Below, piece by piece: positions 6,293 through 14,577 of a DNA stretch of 21,987 nucleotides. Under the pieces are notes generated by a model that worked only from the letters and a program-made list of their open reading frames with translations, was not told the DNA's origin and did not search any database. The translations under genes and the position numbers were made by a program. Each line of letters starts with the position of its first letter. Position 1 is the first letter of the stretch. The DNA is taken from IMG/VR virus record IMGVR_UViG_3300037485_001308, positions 1 to 21,987 of that record. One strand, given 5' to 3'. The DNA comes from a virus.

Positions 6293-7030
6293 ATGAGTAC
6301 TAAAGAACTAATTAAAAGTTTTGACTTACAGAATGAACTAAACCCTAAGATTTGGGAAAAAGGTAGTGGCGAAAACTACACTATGAAACCAGAGGTTAGA
6401 GAAAGGTTGTTAGAGATTGCATACCAATTCATAGATTATTTGGGTGTTGATATTGTAGTAACCGATGTTGTACTTACAGGGTCGTTATCAAACTATAGTT
6501 GGTCAAAGTATTCTGACTTTGATGTTCACATCATTGCTAACTTTCATCAATTCCCACCAAGTCAGGTGGAACTTTACAAAGAACTCTTTATGTTAAAGAA
6601 AGCACTATTCAACAAAAACCACGATATTAAGTTATTTGGGTATGAGGTTGAGTTATATATTGAGGATGAGGCGGAAGCTCATTTCTCAAGTGGTGTTTAT
6701 TCATTGCTTTTTAATGAGTGGGCAAGAGAACCTAAGAAAGAAAAGGTAACCATTGATAAAGGTACGGTTGAAAGAAAGGCTAAACAATGGATGGATATTA
6801 TTGATGGTGTATTAGATAATATTGAAGATGAAGATATTGAAGATGCGAAAGCTCTTGTTGAGAAATATAAAGAGAAACTTAGGAAGTTTAGAACCTGTGG
6901 TTTACAAAAAGATGGTGAGTTCTCATCTGAGAATCTTGTCTTTAAAATCTTAAGAAGAAATGGATATCTTGAAAAATTGAGGGGTGCAACTCACAAAATA
7001 CTTGAGAAAGGTTTATCTATGAATCAATAA
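6293..7030 (+). CDS. Nucleotidyltransferase-fold protein
   Basis: A 245-residue protein with the DNA polymerase beta-type nucleotidyltransferase signature: GS at 63-64 in LTGSLSNYSWSKYSDFDVHII, with the metal-binding Asp pair D75 and D77. An acidic strand VELYIED (near residue 120) could supply the third carboxylate. The second half is helical and charged. Proteins with this GSLxNYxWSKYSDxDxH signature recur in T4-like phages of marine bacteria, usually without known substrate. It could transfer a nucleotide to RNA, protein or a small molecule; nothing here fixes which. It lies between the KTSC gene and the virion region. Confidence 0.85.
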   Translation: MSTKELIKSFDLQNELNPKIWEKGSGENYTMKPEVRERLLEIAYQFIDYLGVDIVVTDVVLTGSLSNYSWSKYSDFDVHIIANFHQFPPSQVELYKELFMLKKALFNKNHDIKLFGYEVELYIEDEAEAHFSSGVYSLLFNEWAREPKKEKVTIDKGTVERKAKQWMDIIDGVLDNIEDEDIEDAKALVEKYKEKLRKFRTCGLQKDGEFSSENLVFKILRRNGYLEKLRGATHKILEKGLSMNQ

Positions 7031-7065
7031 TGTTAGCAAAAAGAAAATATTACCGATTATCAATA

Positions 7066-7073
7066 TATTTATT
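7066..7073 (+). promoter_or_regulatory. TATTTATT box (candidate late promoter)
   Basis: A one-mismatch copy of the recurrent box, 33 bases before the ATG at 7107 and in the only gap of this stretch large enough to hold a promoter. Confidence 0.45.
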
Positions 7074-7106
7074 AAGAAAAAATAATTTTTAAAAACATAA
7101 AAAACT

Positions 7107-8573
7107 ATGTCAGGACTAAGACCTATAGGAAGTGAGAAATTAGAGGGTATGGATAAAATTAGACGAATAATGGAAATTGCTCGTTATAATGAAAACACAC
7201 CAGAATCTATCAACGAAAGCAAATCAACTGAGTATAGTTTGGATTTGGCGGACGGAAACACATACGAAATTGTAAAAGAAAGACAAGGATATATTGTGAA
7301 AAGAGCAATCAATGAATCTGAGAATGATTATATTGACCCAATGCAGAATAGAAAATATTATCCATCTTACTCACAAGCCTTGAAAAGATTGAACTTGATG
7401 GCACGAGAGTTCAACGCACTTCACGAAAATGTAGAAGGTACCTCGTTATTTAACGAGCAAAAAAAAAAGTACATACTAAAGGTTCCTAAAGGAAAACCTG
7501 CGGCTGAAGAGACACCTGCTCCTGTAGCTGCCCCTCCTGTTCCCGCACCTGAACCTGCACCATCTCCCGCACCGGCACCTGAAGAGGCAATGCCACCAAT
7601 GGGTGATGAAGGAATGCCACCAATGGGTGATGAAGGTATGCCACCAATGGGGGATGAAGGAATGCCACCAATGTCACCAGGAGAAGACGAAGGAATGCCA
7701 CCAATGGAGGACGAAGGAATGCCACCAATGGAAGATGAGGAAGATGTTGACGTTGATGTTGATGTTGAACCAAAAGAGAAAAAAGTTTCTGACCTTAAAA
7801 GAATCCAAATACTTGTTGGAAAATTATCACAAAAGATTAGATCGTACGAAGAGAGTAAAGAACTTTCTGCTAAAGATGTGAAATACATTATCAACTCAAT
7901 TTTATCTGCAATTGATGTGGATGTTTTAAGTGAAAAAGACATTGAACAAATTATTGCAAAATTAGATGGGTCCGAAGATGAGGAGGAGGAAGATGTTGAC
8001 GTTGACGTAGATGTTGAAGATGAGGAAATGGAACCTGAAGATTCATCAACTGAGGAAATTGAAGCACCTGAAGGTGAAATGGCTGAAGGTTTTGGTAATT
8101 TAGGGGATGCATTTAATAATTATATGGGTGCAGCTTACGCTAACACCGCAATGAGAAAAATGGAAGGTCAAGAAATTGATGAAGAGGAAGATTACGGTGA
8201 TTATGACGATGATGATGAATACCACAGAGAAAGAAGAAAAGGTAGAAAACATTTAGTTAACCCTGGACACTTTACTCATGGCACATATACCGAATCATCA
8301 ATAGATAAGGTACTTTCAAAATATTTTACAATATCCGAAAGTGAAGAAAAAGAAAATCAGATAAAACAACAAGAAAGAACTCAAAGACAATATAAAGATA
8401 CTAAAGCTCAAGTTATTAGGTTATCAGAAAGTATTGATCAAATTGAGGCGGCAACCGAATATATTAAAGAATACCCAAGAGCTAAATTGTTTGGAATCTC
8501 AAATAAGGGAAATCTTATTTTTAAACAAGGAATTAGTGAAGTTAAAATTACAAAATTTGGCGACATTCTATGA
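7107..8573 (+). CDS. Acidic Pro/Met-repeat protein, probable virion or prohead component
   Basis: A 488-residue protein with clear blocks: an N-terminal charged region, a Pro-Ala linker (about 130-160), six copies of an MPPM(G/E)DEG-type repeat (162-211), an acidic VDVDVDVE stretch, a helical segment (about 225-285), a second DVDVDVDVE stretch, an acidic region ending with RRKGRKH, and a conserved-looking C-terminus. I recognise no domain. Its place upstream of the terminase and its scaffold-like acidity suggest a head or prohead component; this is inference. (I/L)xE-S motifs, the type cut by T4-family prohead proteases, occur several times (SINES, AINES, ISES, LSES). Its stop overlaps the next start (ATGA). 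The opposite strand carries long spurious Ser-rich frames. Confidence 0.85.
   Translation: MSGLRPIGSEKLEGMDKIRRIMEIARYNENTPESINESKSTEYSLDLADGNTYEIVKERQGYIVKRAINESENDYIDPMQNRKYYPSYSQALKRLNLMAREFNALHENVEGTSLFNEQKKKYILKVPKGKPAAEETPAPVAAPPVPAPEPAPSPAPAPEEAMPPMGDEGMPPMGDEGMPPMGDEGMPPMSPGEDEGMPPMEDEGMPPMEDEEDVDVDVDVEPKEKKVSDLKRIQILVGKLSQKIRSYEESKELSAKDVKYIINSILSAIDVDVLSEKDIEQIIAKLDGSEDEEEEDVDVDVDVEDEEMEPEDSSTEEIEAPEGEMAEGFGNLGDAFNNYMGAAYANTAMRKMEGQEIDEEEDYGDYDDDDEYHRERRKGRKHLVNPGHFTHGTYTESSIDKVLSKYFTISESEEKENQIKQQERTQRQYKDTKAQVIRLSESIDQIEAATEYIKEYPRAKLFGISNKGNLIFKQGISEVKITKFGDIL
7590..7740 (+). repeat. In-frame tandem repeat, 24-base unit
   Basis: The element ATGCCACCAATG begins at 7590, 7614, 7638, 7662, 7695 and 7719. 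The first four units are spaced exactly 24 bases, then a 33-base and a 24-base step follow. It encodes MPPM plus a Gly/Glu-Asp-Glu-Gly spacer. Near-identical units suggest recent slippage or recombination. Confidence 0.95.
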
Positions 8574-8977
8574 ATAGACTGATATATATAAATGGAATGG
8601 GTCCAAATTATAAGGGAGATAACATTTATGAGTTTATCTTTTCTGACACTTTGGAGGTTTGGGGCGAAAACTGGGAATCAAAACCAGCAAATGGATACCC
8701 TAGTCCGCCTGATATAGAATACATAAAAAAAGTGGGAACTTTAGTAAATGAAAACGTTAATTTGGAGTTGGTACAAGATTCAGATGTTTTTTCAGTCATT
8801 GACTCAATGGATGGTGTTTTGGCTTTAGGTTGGGAAAAAGAAAACGACACCGTTGATTTTTCTTTGGTTAAAAGATTAGTGTTCCAATTTGGTGACACTG
8901 AAGATATTGTTAAAGATAAACTATATGAAAGAGATATAGTATTAGAATTTGAAAAACAAGTAGTTTATGAAAAATAA
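8570..8977 (+). CDS. Hypothetical protein, 135 aa
   Basis: An acidic soluble protein beginning MNRLIYINGMGPNYKGDNIYEFIF, with an aromatic patch (EVWGENWESKP) and a predicted mix of strands and helices. I recognise no family. The start overlaps the stop of the preceding gene as ATGA and its own end overlaps the next start by 11 bases, so the three genes are translationally linked. The position just upstream of the terminase suggests a head or packaging role, but nothing in the sequence shows it. Confidence 0.8.
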   Translation: MNRLIYINGMGPNYKGDNIYEFIFSDTLEVWGENWESKPANGYPSPPDIEYIKKVGTLVNENVNLELVQDSDVFSVIDSMDGVLALGWEKENDTVDFSLVKRLVFQFGDTEDIVKDKLYERDIVLEFEKQVVYEK

Positions 8978-9782
8978 TAAAGACATCATTTATTTAATTG
9001 AGAATGGTCTTCACATTAAAACTCTTTCTAAGATGAATGAGTCTCAAATTAAAGTTTTAGTTGAGAAATTTAAAAAATCAAAAGAGGAGACTAAAGAAAT
9101 ACAAACGGTAACCTCAACTAAGGTTATTGCAACACCCGAAGAAGCAAAAAAAGGGATTCCAATTCAGGGTAAAACAATGGCAAAAGAATTACCTGACGGT
9201 AGACTTGAGTTTTCTGAGACAGAAACTGACGATCTAACAACATCTAACGCTCAAGGTAATGCCCAATTATCTAAAATAACAGGTCAAGAACCACCTGAGG
9301 ATGCAAATGATATGGCACCTGATGGAATGGACGATGATTCTGACGATAATAGATCGTCAATGGGATTATCTGAGAAATTTGTATCTCACGCACAACAAAA
9401 CTTCTTTTGGGCTAAATGTAATACAACAAAAGGAGTACAAAGACAAAAATGGTGTCAATTGGCAAGAGAATTCTCTGATGAGACAACAAAAAAGGATTAC
9501 AAAAAAATGCCTGAAAAATTACACCCTGAAAAAACCGTAAAAGTTAAAAAAGAAAAAACAAACGAACAATTGGAAAAATTTCTGGAGAAAAAAATCTCAG
9601 AAATGGTAGAAAAGGAAATACAACCAAAAATGTCTAAAAAAGATTTAATTGAGGCAATTAAAAAAAGAAAAAACGAAAACTCAATGATCCTTCGTAAACC
9701 AAAAAAGATGGAAATGTTTTCTGATGAGGCACCAATGGAATTACCAATTGGTAAAATGTTCTCAATCGGAAAAACAAAGTAA
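8967..9782 (+). CDS. Hypothetical charged protein upstream of the terminase
   Basis: A 271-residue protein. The N-terminal quarter is helical (MKNNKDIIYLIENGLHIKTL), followed by a disordered acidic centre with DDDSDDN, a short compact segment with two cysteines (FFWAKCNTTKGVQRQKWCQL, about 150-169) and a strongly basic coiled-coil-like C-terminus rich in Lys and Glu. It lies directly before the large terminase gene, where a small terminase subunit might be expected, but I see no helix-turn-helix and do not assign that. It overlaps the preceding gene by 11 bases. Confidence 0.8.
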   Translation: MKNNKDIIYLIENGLHIKTLSKMNESQIKVLVEKFKKSKEETKEIQTVTSTKVIATPEEAKKGIPIQGKTMAKELPDGRLEFSETETDDLTTSNAQGNAQLSKITGQEPPEDANDMAPDGMDDDSDDNRSSMGLSEKFVSHAQQNFFWAKCNTTKGVQRQKWCQLAREFSDETTKKDYKKMPEKLHPEKTVKVKKEKTNEQLEKFLEKKISEMVEKEIQPKMSKKDLIEAIKKRKNENSMILRKPKKMEMFSDEAPMELPIGKMFSIGKTK

Positions 9783-9824
9783 ATCCAATACTGAACTCAT
9801 TACTTCGTAAAAAATTAGATTAAG

Positions 9825-9832
9825 TATTTATA
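9825..9832 (+). promoter_or_regulatory. TATTTATA box before the terminase
   Basis: An exact TATTTATA in the 54-base gap before the terminase gene, 4 bases upstream of its ATG. If this is a promoter, the transcript would be nearly leaderless. Confidence 0.55.
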
Positions 9833-9836
9833 TTAT

Positions 9837-11612
9837 ATGGCTTTAACTAAAGAACAGGTAATGATTGAGTATGTGAAGTGTTTACAAGACACTCCATACG
9901 CACTTCGTACATATCTACAGACTTACGACAATACAGTATCACAATATGTTCCATTGGAATTATTTCCGGATCAAGTTTCTTTATTACAGGACTATGAAGA
10001 TTTTGAAGAGAACATTGCATTAAAATATCGTCAGGCCGGTGTATCTACAGTAACCGCAGCTTGGATATCAAAAAGATTGGTATTTGCAAAAAAAACAAAA
10101 CCTGAAAAAATCCTAATTATTGCCAACAAACTTGACACATCTCAAGAGATGGCAAATAAGATTAGGGCATTTGTCGCTCAATGGCCGTCTTGGGTTGGTG
10201 CCGGATTTGCGGCAGAAAAAAACGCACAAAAACATTACAAACTTACAAATGGATCTGAGGTTAAAGCGGTGGCAACATCAAAAGATGCCTTACGTGGATT
10301 TACTCCTACTATATTAGTATTTGATGAGGCGGCCTTTATTGAAGCCGACAGTGATTTCTGGGCGGCTTGTATGGCATCCTTATCCACAGGGGGTAAGGTA
10401 ATTGTGGTTTCTACACCAAATGGATACGACCCAATTTATTATGAGATATATGACCAAGCATTAAAGGGAATGAATCAGTTCAAAATCACTGAGATGTTTT
10501 GGTATAGAGATCCAAGATACACAAAAGACCTTTATTTAGTTAAAACGGAAGATATTGTTCATTACCTACTAAATAGGGAAGAATACGATGAATCAAAAAA
10601 TATTTCATTAGGTAATATTAATCCTTACGAACGAGATTATGATGAAATGTCCCACTTTTTCAAACAAGGGTACAAACCATGTTCAAGTTGGTATGAAAAA
10701 ATGGTTAAGAAACTTAAATACGATAAACGTAAAATTAACCAAGAGTTAAATTGTGAATTCTTAGGTTCAGGTGATAACGTATTTGATAATAAACAACTTG
10801 AGGATATTAAGAATAACTCATTGTTAGAACCAACAACAAAACTAATGGGTAATTCCGTTTGGATATGGAAGGAACCAGTTGAAGGTCACAAGTATATTAT
10901 GGGTGTTGACGTTTCTCGTGGTGATAGTGAAGATTTTTCATCAATACAAATAATTGATTTTGATGCAAGAGAACAGGTCTTTGAATACGTTGGAAAAATC
11001 CCACCTGATACGTTAGCTGAGATTGCTTACAAGTGGGGTATTATGTATAACGCATTTGTTGTGGTGGATATCACCGGTGGTATGGGTATTACGACAGTAA
11101 GGAAAATGCAAGAACTTGGATATAGAAGTTTATATATTGATGGGGTAGATTCTATGAATATTTGGGCGGTAAATAAAAGTTCTGTTGATAAAATCCCTGG
11201 TATTAACTTTAACAATAAAAGGGTTCAGATCATTGCGGCATTTGAGGAGGGGGTTAGACATAAGTTCCAAATCAGAAGTGTTCGTCTTTATAACGAGATG
11301 AATACATTCATATATGTCAATGGTAGACCAGATCACCAAAAAGGACAACACGATGACCTTATTATGGGTATATCAATGGCGTTATATGTGGGAGAATCAT
11401 CATTCTCCAAATTAGAAAAAGTAACCGAACATACAAAATCTATGATTGATTCTTGGGCGGTTGTAAATAATGATACGGTGGCTAAAGAAGCACACTTTAA
11501 CCCGGTAATTCCAAATCAAAACTTTTTGAATGAGAGAGCGGGTTTAAATAGAGGAGCAACACGTAAAGAATACGAACAATATGGTTGGTTATTTAACGGT
11601 ATGAGAAGATAA
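9837..11612 (+). CDS. Terminase large subunit, T4 gp17-like
   Basis: The packaging motor ATPase and nuclease, 591 residues (T4 gp17 is 610). The ATPase half shows a variant Walker A RQAGVST (65-71), Walker B ILVFDEAAF with D163 and E164, and the coupling motif STPNG (192-196). The C-terminal RNase H-like nuclease shows its acidic metal ligands: D358 in GVDVSRGDSEDFSS, D411 in VVVDITGG, and HDD (D506, D507). It would cut concatemeric DNA and drive it into the prohead through the portal encoded next. In T4, genes 18 and 19 (tail sheath and tube) lie between 17 and 20; here only a 58-codon frame does. Confidence 0.97.
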   Translation: MALTKEQVMIEYVKCLQDTPYALRTYLQTYDNTVSQYVPLELFPDQVSLLQDYEDFEENIALKYRQAGVSTVTAAWISKRLVFAKKTKPEKILIIANKLDTSQEMANKIRAFVAQWPSWVGAGFAAEKNAQKHYKLTNGSEVKAVATSKDALRGFTPTILVFDEAAFIEADSDFWAACMASLSTGGKVIVVSTPNGYDPIYYEIYDQALKGMNQFKITEMFWYRDPRYTKDLYLVKTEDIVHYLLNREEYDESKNISLGNINPYERDYDEMSHFFKQGYKPCSSWYEKMVKKLKYDKRKINQELNCEFLGSGDNVFDNKQLEDIKNNSLLEPTTKLMGNSVWIWKEPVEGHKYIMGVDVSRGDSEDFSSIQIIDFDAREQVFEYVGKIPPDTLAEIAYKWGIMYNAFVVVDITGGMGITTVRKMQELGYRSLYIDGVDSMNIWAVNKSSVDKIPGINFNNKRVQIIAAFEEGVRHKFQIRSVRLYNEMNTFIYVNGRPDHQKGQHDDLIMGISMALYVGESSFSKLEKVTEHTKSMIDSWAVVNNDTVAKEAHFNPVIPNQNFLNERAGLNRGATRKEYEQYGWLFNGMRR

Positions 11613-11617
11613 TAAAG

Positions 11618-11794
11618 ATGGGATTAAGTTTTAGAAAAAGATCGGGTAGAATAGCAAATGGATCAAGATTGATTGTTCCGGGTCAAATTACGACCGGGGA
11701 AAAAATATTTGAGATTACTTTTAATGGTAAACAAAACCCATATGATGGACTTCAGTTACCCCCATTTTCAGGTACCCCATCATCAAATCAATAG
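11618..11794 (+). CDS. Small hypothetical protein, 58 aa
   Basis: A frame of 58 codons starts 5 bases after the terminase stop: MGLSFRKRSGRIANGSRLI, then a short strand-rich middle and a Pro-Ser tail ending in TAG. The tight spacing, shared codon use and separate TATTTATA box after it support a genuine co-transcribed gene. It has a basic N-terminus and no recognised domain. It occupies the place where T4 has its tail sheath and tube genes but is far too small to be either. Confidence 0.6.
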   Translation: MGLSFRKRSGRIANGSRLIVPGQITTGEKIFEITFNGKQNPYDGLQLPPFSGTPSSNQ

Positions 11795-11813
11795 CCCAAA
11801 CAAACTATTTAGA

Positions 11814-11821
11814 TATTTATA
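11814..11821 (+). promoter_or_regulatory. TATTTATA box before the portal gene
   Basis: An exact TATTTATA 20 bases upstream of the portal ATG, in a 47-base gap. Confidence 0.55.
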
Positions 11822-11841
11822 ACTATAGTTAAATTATTTAC

Positions 11842-13641
11842 ATGGAAAATAACAGGCAAAATCTTACAGTTTGGCAAAGGCTATCCAAAACCTTTGGACC
11901 CGATTCTACATTGGGAATGTCCCAACCTGACTATAAGTTAGATAAGAAAGAATTATTAAAAACAACCGATAAGGCCGAATACGAGAAAGCTAAGTTGCAA
12001 AACCAGCAATCTTTATATTTGAGTACTAACTGGGCTAAAGTTGAAAATAACCTATATACTCAAGCAGTTTATTACGAGCCAACAAGATTAGCCGCGTTTT
12101 ATGACTTTGAGTCAATGGAATATACTCCTGAGATTTCTGCGGCGTTAGATATATATGCCGAAGAGTCAACAACACCAAATCAAGATGGTTATGTTCTTCA
12201 GGTATATTCAGAATCAAAAAGAATCAAATCAATTCTTGTAGATTTATTCATCAATAATTTAGATATAAACACCAACTTACCAATGTGGATTAGAAACATG
12301 TGTAAGTACGGTGATAACTTTGTTTATTTAAAATTAGACCCTGAAAAGGGAGTAACAGGAGCATTACAATTACCTAACATTGAGATTGAAAGATTGGAAA
12401 GAGGTATGGATGCAAGAACATATAACGCAACAATAGATGTTACTAAGAAAGCATTGACATTTACTTGGAAAGCGAGAGATGCTGAGTTTAACACTTGGGA
12501 GATTGGTCACTTCAGATTATTGGGTGACGATAGAAAACTTCCTTACGGTACATCTATGTTGGAGAAAGCAAGACGTATTTGGAAACAATTAGTTTTGGCT
12601 GAAGATGCGATGTTAATCTATCGTACATCAAGAGCACCTGAAAGACGTGTGTTTAAAGTGTTCGTGGGTAACATGGATGATAAAGACGTAGAAGCATACG
12701 TACAAAGAGTTGCAAACAAATTCAAAAGAGATCAGGTTGTAGATAAAAACTCAGGTAATGTGGATTTAAGATTTAACCAAATGGCGGTGGATCAAGATTA
12801 CTTTATACCTGTACGTGATCCAGCGGCCGCTAACCCAATTGATACCTTACCGGGAGCTCAAAACTTGGCGGAGATTGCTGATATTGAGTATATCCAAAAG
12901 AAATTGGTTACGGCATTAAGAATACCTAAAGCATATTTAGGATTTGAGGAAGTTGTTGGTGATGGTAAAAATCTATCTTTATTGGATATCCGTTTTGCAA
13001 GAACAATTAACAAAATACAAAAATCTGTAATTGCCGAATTAAATAAAATTGCCATTATTCACTTATTCTTAATGGGATTTGAGGATGAATTACAAAACTT
13101 TACATTAGGTCTTACCAACCCATCAAAACAAGCTGACTTGTTAATGATTGATGTATGGAAAGAAAAAGTATTGTTGTATAAAGATTTGGTTGCGGAGATT
13201 CCAAAATCAATTCAAGCAACATCAGCAACTTGGGCTAAGAAACATATCTTTGGGTTCTCAGATGAAGAAATCAAATTGGAATTACAACAAGTTAGAATGG
13301 AGAGAGCAGTTTCCGCAGAACTTGATAATACCGCAACAATCATAACTAAAACAGGTTTATTTGATACCGTAGATAGATTGTATAAGGCACCGGCATCAGG
13401 GACAACCGCACCGGCAGCAGGAGGAGATGCAGGTGGAGCACCAGACATGGGAGCACCGGCACCTGAAGCAGGAGGACCACCGGCACCACCTGAAGCAGCA
13501 CCAACGGTTCCTGAATCAACTTTAAGTAATAAATTAAACATTCTTACAGAGAATAAAGAGGACGAATATTTGAGTTTTGACAAAATGAATAACTCTTTAG
13601 GTGCTATGGAAAATGAATTATCTAAATTATTACGAGACTAA
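11842..13641 (+). CDS. Portal protein, T4 gp20-like
   Basis: The dodecameric portal at the capsid vertex, which nucleates head assembly and is the DNA channel, 599 residues. Family signatures are YTPEISAALDIYAEES (about 93-108), MCKYGDNFVYLKL, LPYGTSMLEKARRIWKQL, and the highly conserved stem-region motif YRTSRAPERRVFKVFVGN, followed by LVTALRIPKAYLGFEE. The C-terminal 90 residues depart from the family: a Pro-Ala-Gly low-complexity linker (roughly 515-555) and a short charged end with ILTENKEDEY. The DNA of this linker is visibly richer in G and C than the surroundings. It belongs to the terminase-portal-protease-scaffold-capsid series. Confidence 0.96.
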   Translation: MENNRQNLTVWQRLSKTFGPDSTLGMSQPDYKLDKKELLKTTDKAEYEKAKLQNQQSLYLSTNWAKVENNLYTQAVYYEPTRLAAFYDFESMEYTPEISAALDIYAEESTTPNQDGYVLQVYSESKRIKSILVDLFINNLDINTNLPMWIRNMCKYGDNFVYLKLDPEKGVTGALQLPNIEIERLERGMDARTYNATIDVTKKALTFTWKARDAEFNTWEIGHFRLLGDDRKLPYGTSMLEKARRIWKQLVLAEDAMLIYRTSRAPERRVFKVFVGNMDDKDVEAYVQRVANKFKRDQVVDKNSGNVDLRFNQMAVDQDYFIPVRDPAAANPIDTLPGAQNLAEIADIEYIQKKLVTALRIPKAYLGFEEVVGDGKNLSLLDIRFARTINKIQKSVIAELNKIAIIHLFLMGFEDELQNFTLGLTNPSKQADLLMIDVWKEKVLLYKDLVAEIPKSIQATSATWAKKHIFGFSDEEIKLELQQVRMERAVSAELDNTATIITKTGLFDTVDRLYKAPASGTTAPAAGGDAGGAPDMGAPAPEAGGPPAPPEAAPTVPESTLSNKLNILTENKEDEYLSFDKMNNSLGAMENELSKLLRD

Positions 13642-13644
13642 CAA

Positions 13645-13652
13645 TATTTATA
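13645..13652 (+). promoter_or_regulatory. TATTTATA box (candidate late promoter)
   Basis: An exact TATTTATA lies 3 bases after the portal stop and 13 bases before the next ATG. Confidence 0.5.
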
Positions 13653-13665
13653 TTAAAAAGTAACT

Positions 13666-14382
13666 ATGAATTTCGGAGAATTAAAATCAAAAATAGAGAC
13701 ATCTATGTCACAGTCTTATAAGTCTAACACCTTAAAAGAAAATCTTTTCGTATTTGACGAATTAGTGTTAAAAAATAAAAATATCTCAAAAGTATTTTTT
13801 CTTTATGACGAATTATCAAAAAGTAAGGGATTATCTGAGTCTGTTGCAAATGAATATATAAATGAATCTATTTCTGCGTACGAAAAAACAATTAAAAAAA
13901 TCACACCAAAAGAACTTAAAGAATTAAAAGCTTGGGTTGGTCATATTACGTGTGAGAATGAATATAAAAATATTGATAATTTATTCTCAAAAAATCTTTT
14001 AGTAATGGAAGATAAAATTAAAAGTAAAAAACTTATTTCTGAGAGTTTAAAGAAAACAGAAAAAGAATCAAAAGAGGTTATTAACGTTCCATTAAAAGCT
14101 ATGGTTAACGTGGCAAACAAAACGGTTAAAAACTTCCTTTCAAGTTTAACAGAATCAGAACAAAAAGAATTAAATAAAATATTATCCACACCAAAAGAAA
14201 CTTTAGTTGAGAACTACAATAAAATTAAAGAAGAGATCACCAAAAAATTAAGCAATACAAAATTAACAGAATCTGATGATGAAACTGTAAATACTATTGA
14301 TCAAGTCTTAGGTAGATTACAAACAGAATCATTTAATGAACTTAACTATTATAAGTTGATTAAATTATCCGATTCTCTCTAA
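13666..14382 (+). CDS. Hypothetical protein, possible prohead core component
   Basis: A 238-residue, Lys- and Glu-rich, almost wholly helical protein. I recognise no family. It lies directly after the portal gene, where T4 encodes the small core proteins gp67 and gp68. It is studded with (I/L)xE-S tetrapeptides (LSES, INES, ISES, LTES twice), the type of site cut by gp21-family prohead proteases. A core role is therefore plausible by synteny only. Its stop overlaps the stop of the convergent S21 gene by 4 bases. Confidence 0.8.
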   Translation: MNFGELKSKIETSMSQSYKSNTLKENLFVFDELVLKNKNISKVFFLYDELSKSKGLSESVANEYINESISAYEKTIKKITPKELKELKAWVGHITCENEYKNIDNLFSKNLLVMEDKIKSKKLISESLKKTEKESKEVINVPLKAMVNVANKTVKNFLSSLTESEQKELNKILSTPKETLVENYNKIKEEITKKLSNTKLTESDDETVNTIDQVLGRLQTESFNELNYYKLIKLSDSL

Positions 14383-14564
14383 TCTTTGGATTTTAGTTTT
14401 TGAATATAAGACGCTTTTTGAATCTCGTCTCTTTTCTTAACTGACTTTTTAGTAAATTCTTTTCTATCAAACAATTTACTATTTTGTTTCGTCTTTATCA
14501 CTTTTCCTTTAAGGTCTTTTAAGGCTTTTTCAATATTACCCTTTTTTACTTCTACAAATAACAT
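14379..14564 (-). CDS. rpsU: Phage-encoded ribosomal protein bS21
   Basis: A 61-residue basic protein matching bacterial small-subunit protein S21 over its full length: MLFVEVKKGNIEKALKDLK, then REFxKKSVKKRDEIQKASYIQKL in the C-terminal helix, closest in pattern to Bacteroidota S21 (KPSVxRRxEIQKAxYxQ). The conserved tyrosine before the end is Y53. S21 sits by the 3' end of 16S rRNA; in flavobacteria it helps hide the anti-Shine-Dalgarno sequence. Phage S21 genes are known from other phages. This one lies on the opposite strand inside the head module, has its own TATTTATA box, and has no Shine-Dalgarno motif upstream. It could replace host S21 in ribosomes and bias initiation toward phage messages. 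The identity is strong; the effect is inferred. Confidence 0.88.
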   Translation of the reverse strand: MLFVEVKKGNIEKALKDLKGKVIKTKQNSKLFDRKEFTKKSVKKRDEIQKASYIQKLKSKD

Positions 14565-14577
14565 ATTTTTTGGCTTG

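Noticed and set aside
7590-7740. CRISPR-like array
   Set aside because: The repeats are contiguous, in frame within a gene, and have no unique spacers.
7421-7942. Long minus-strand frame opposite the Pro/Met-repeat gene
   Set aside because: Its Ser-Gly-Ile repeats are the complement of the MPPM repeats. It has no promoter or initiation context and lies fully inside a stronger gene.
8967-9782. Small terminase subunit
   Set aside because: The position before the large subunit is suggestive, but there is no DNA-binding helix-turn-helix and the composition is disordered and charged. Left as hypothetical.
13212-13583. Minus-strand frame opposite the portal C-terminus
   Set aside because: It is the antisense reading of the Pro-Ala-Gly linker, without a start context or recognisable domain.
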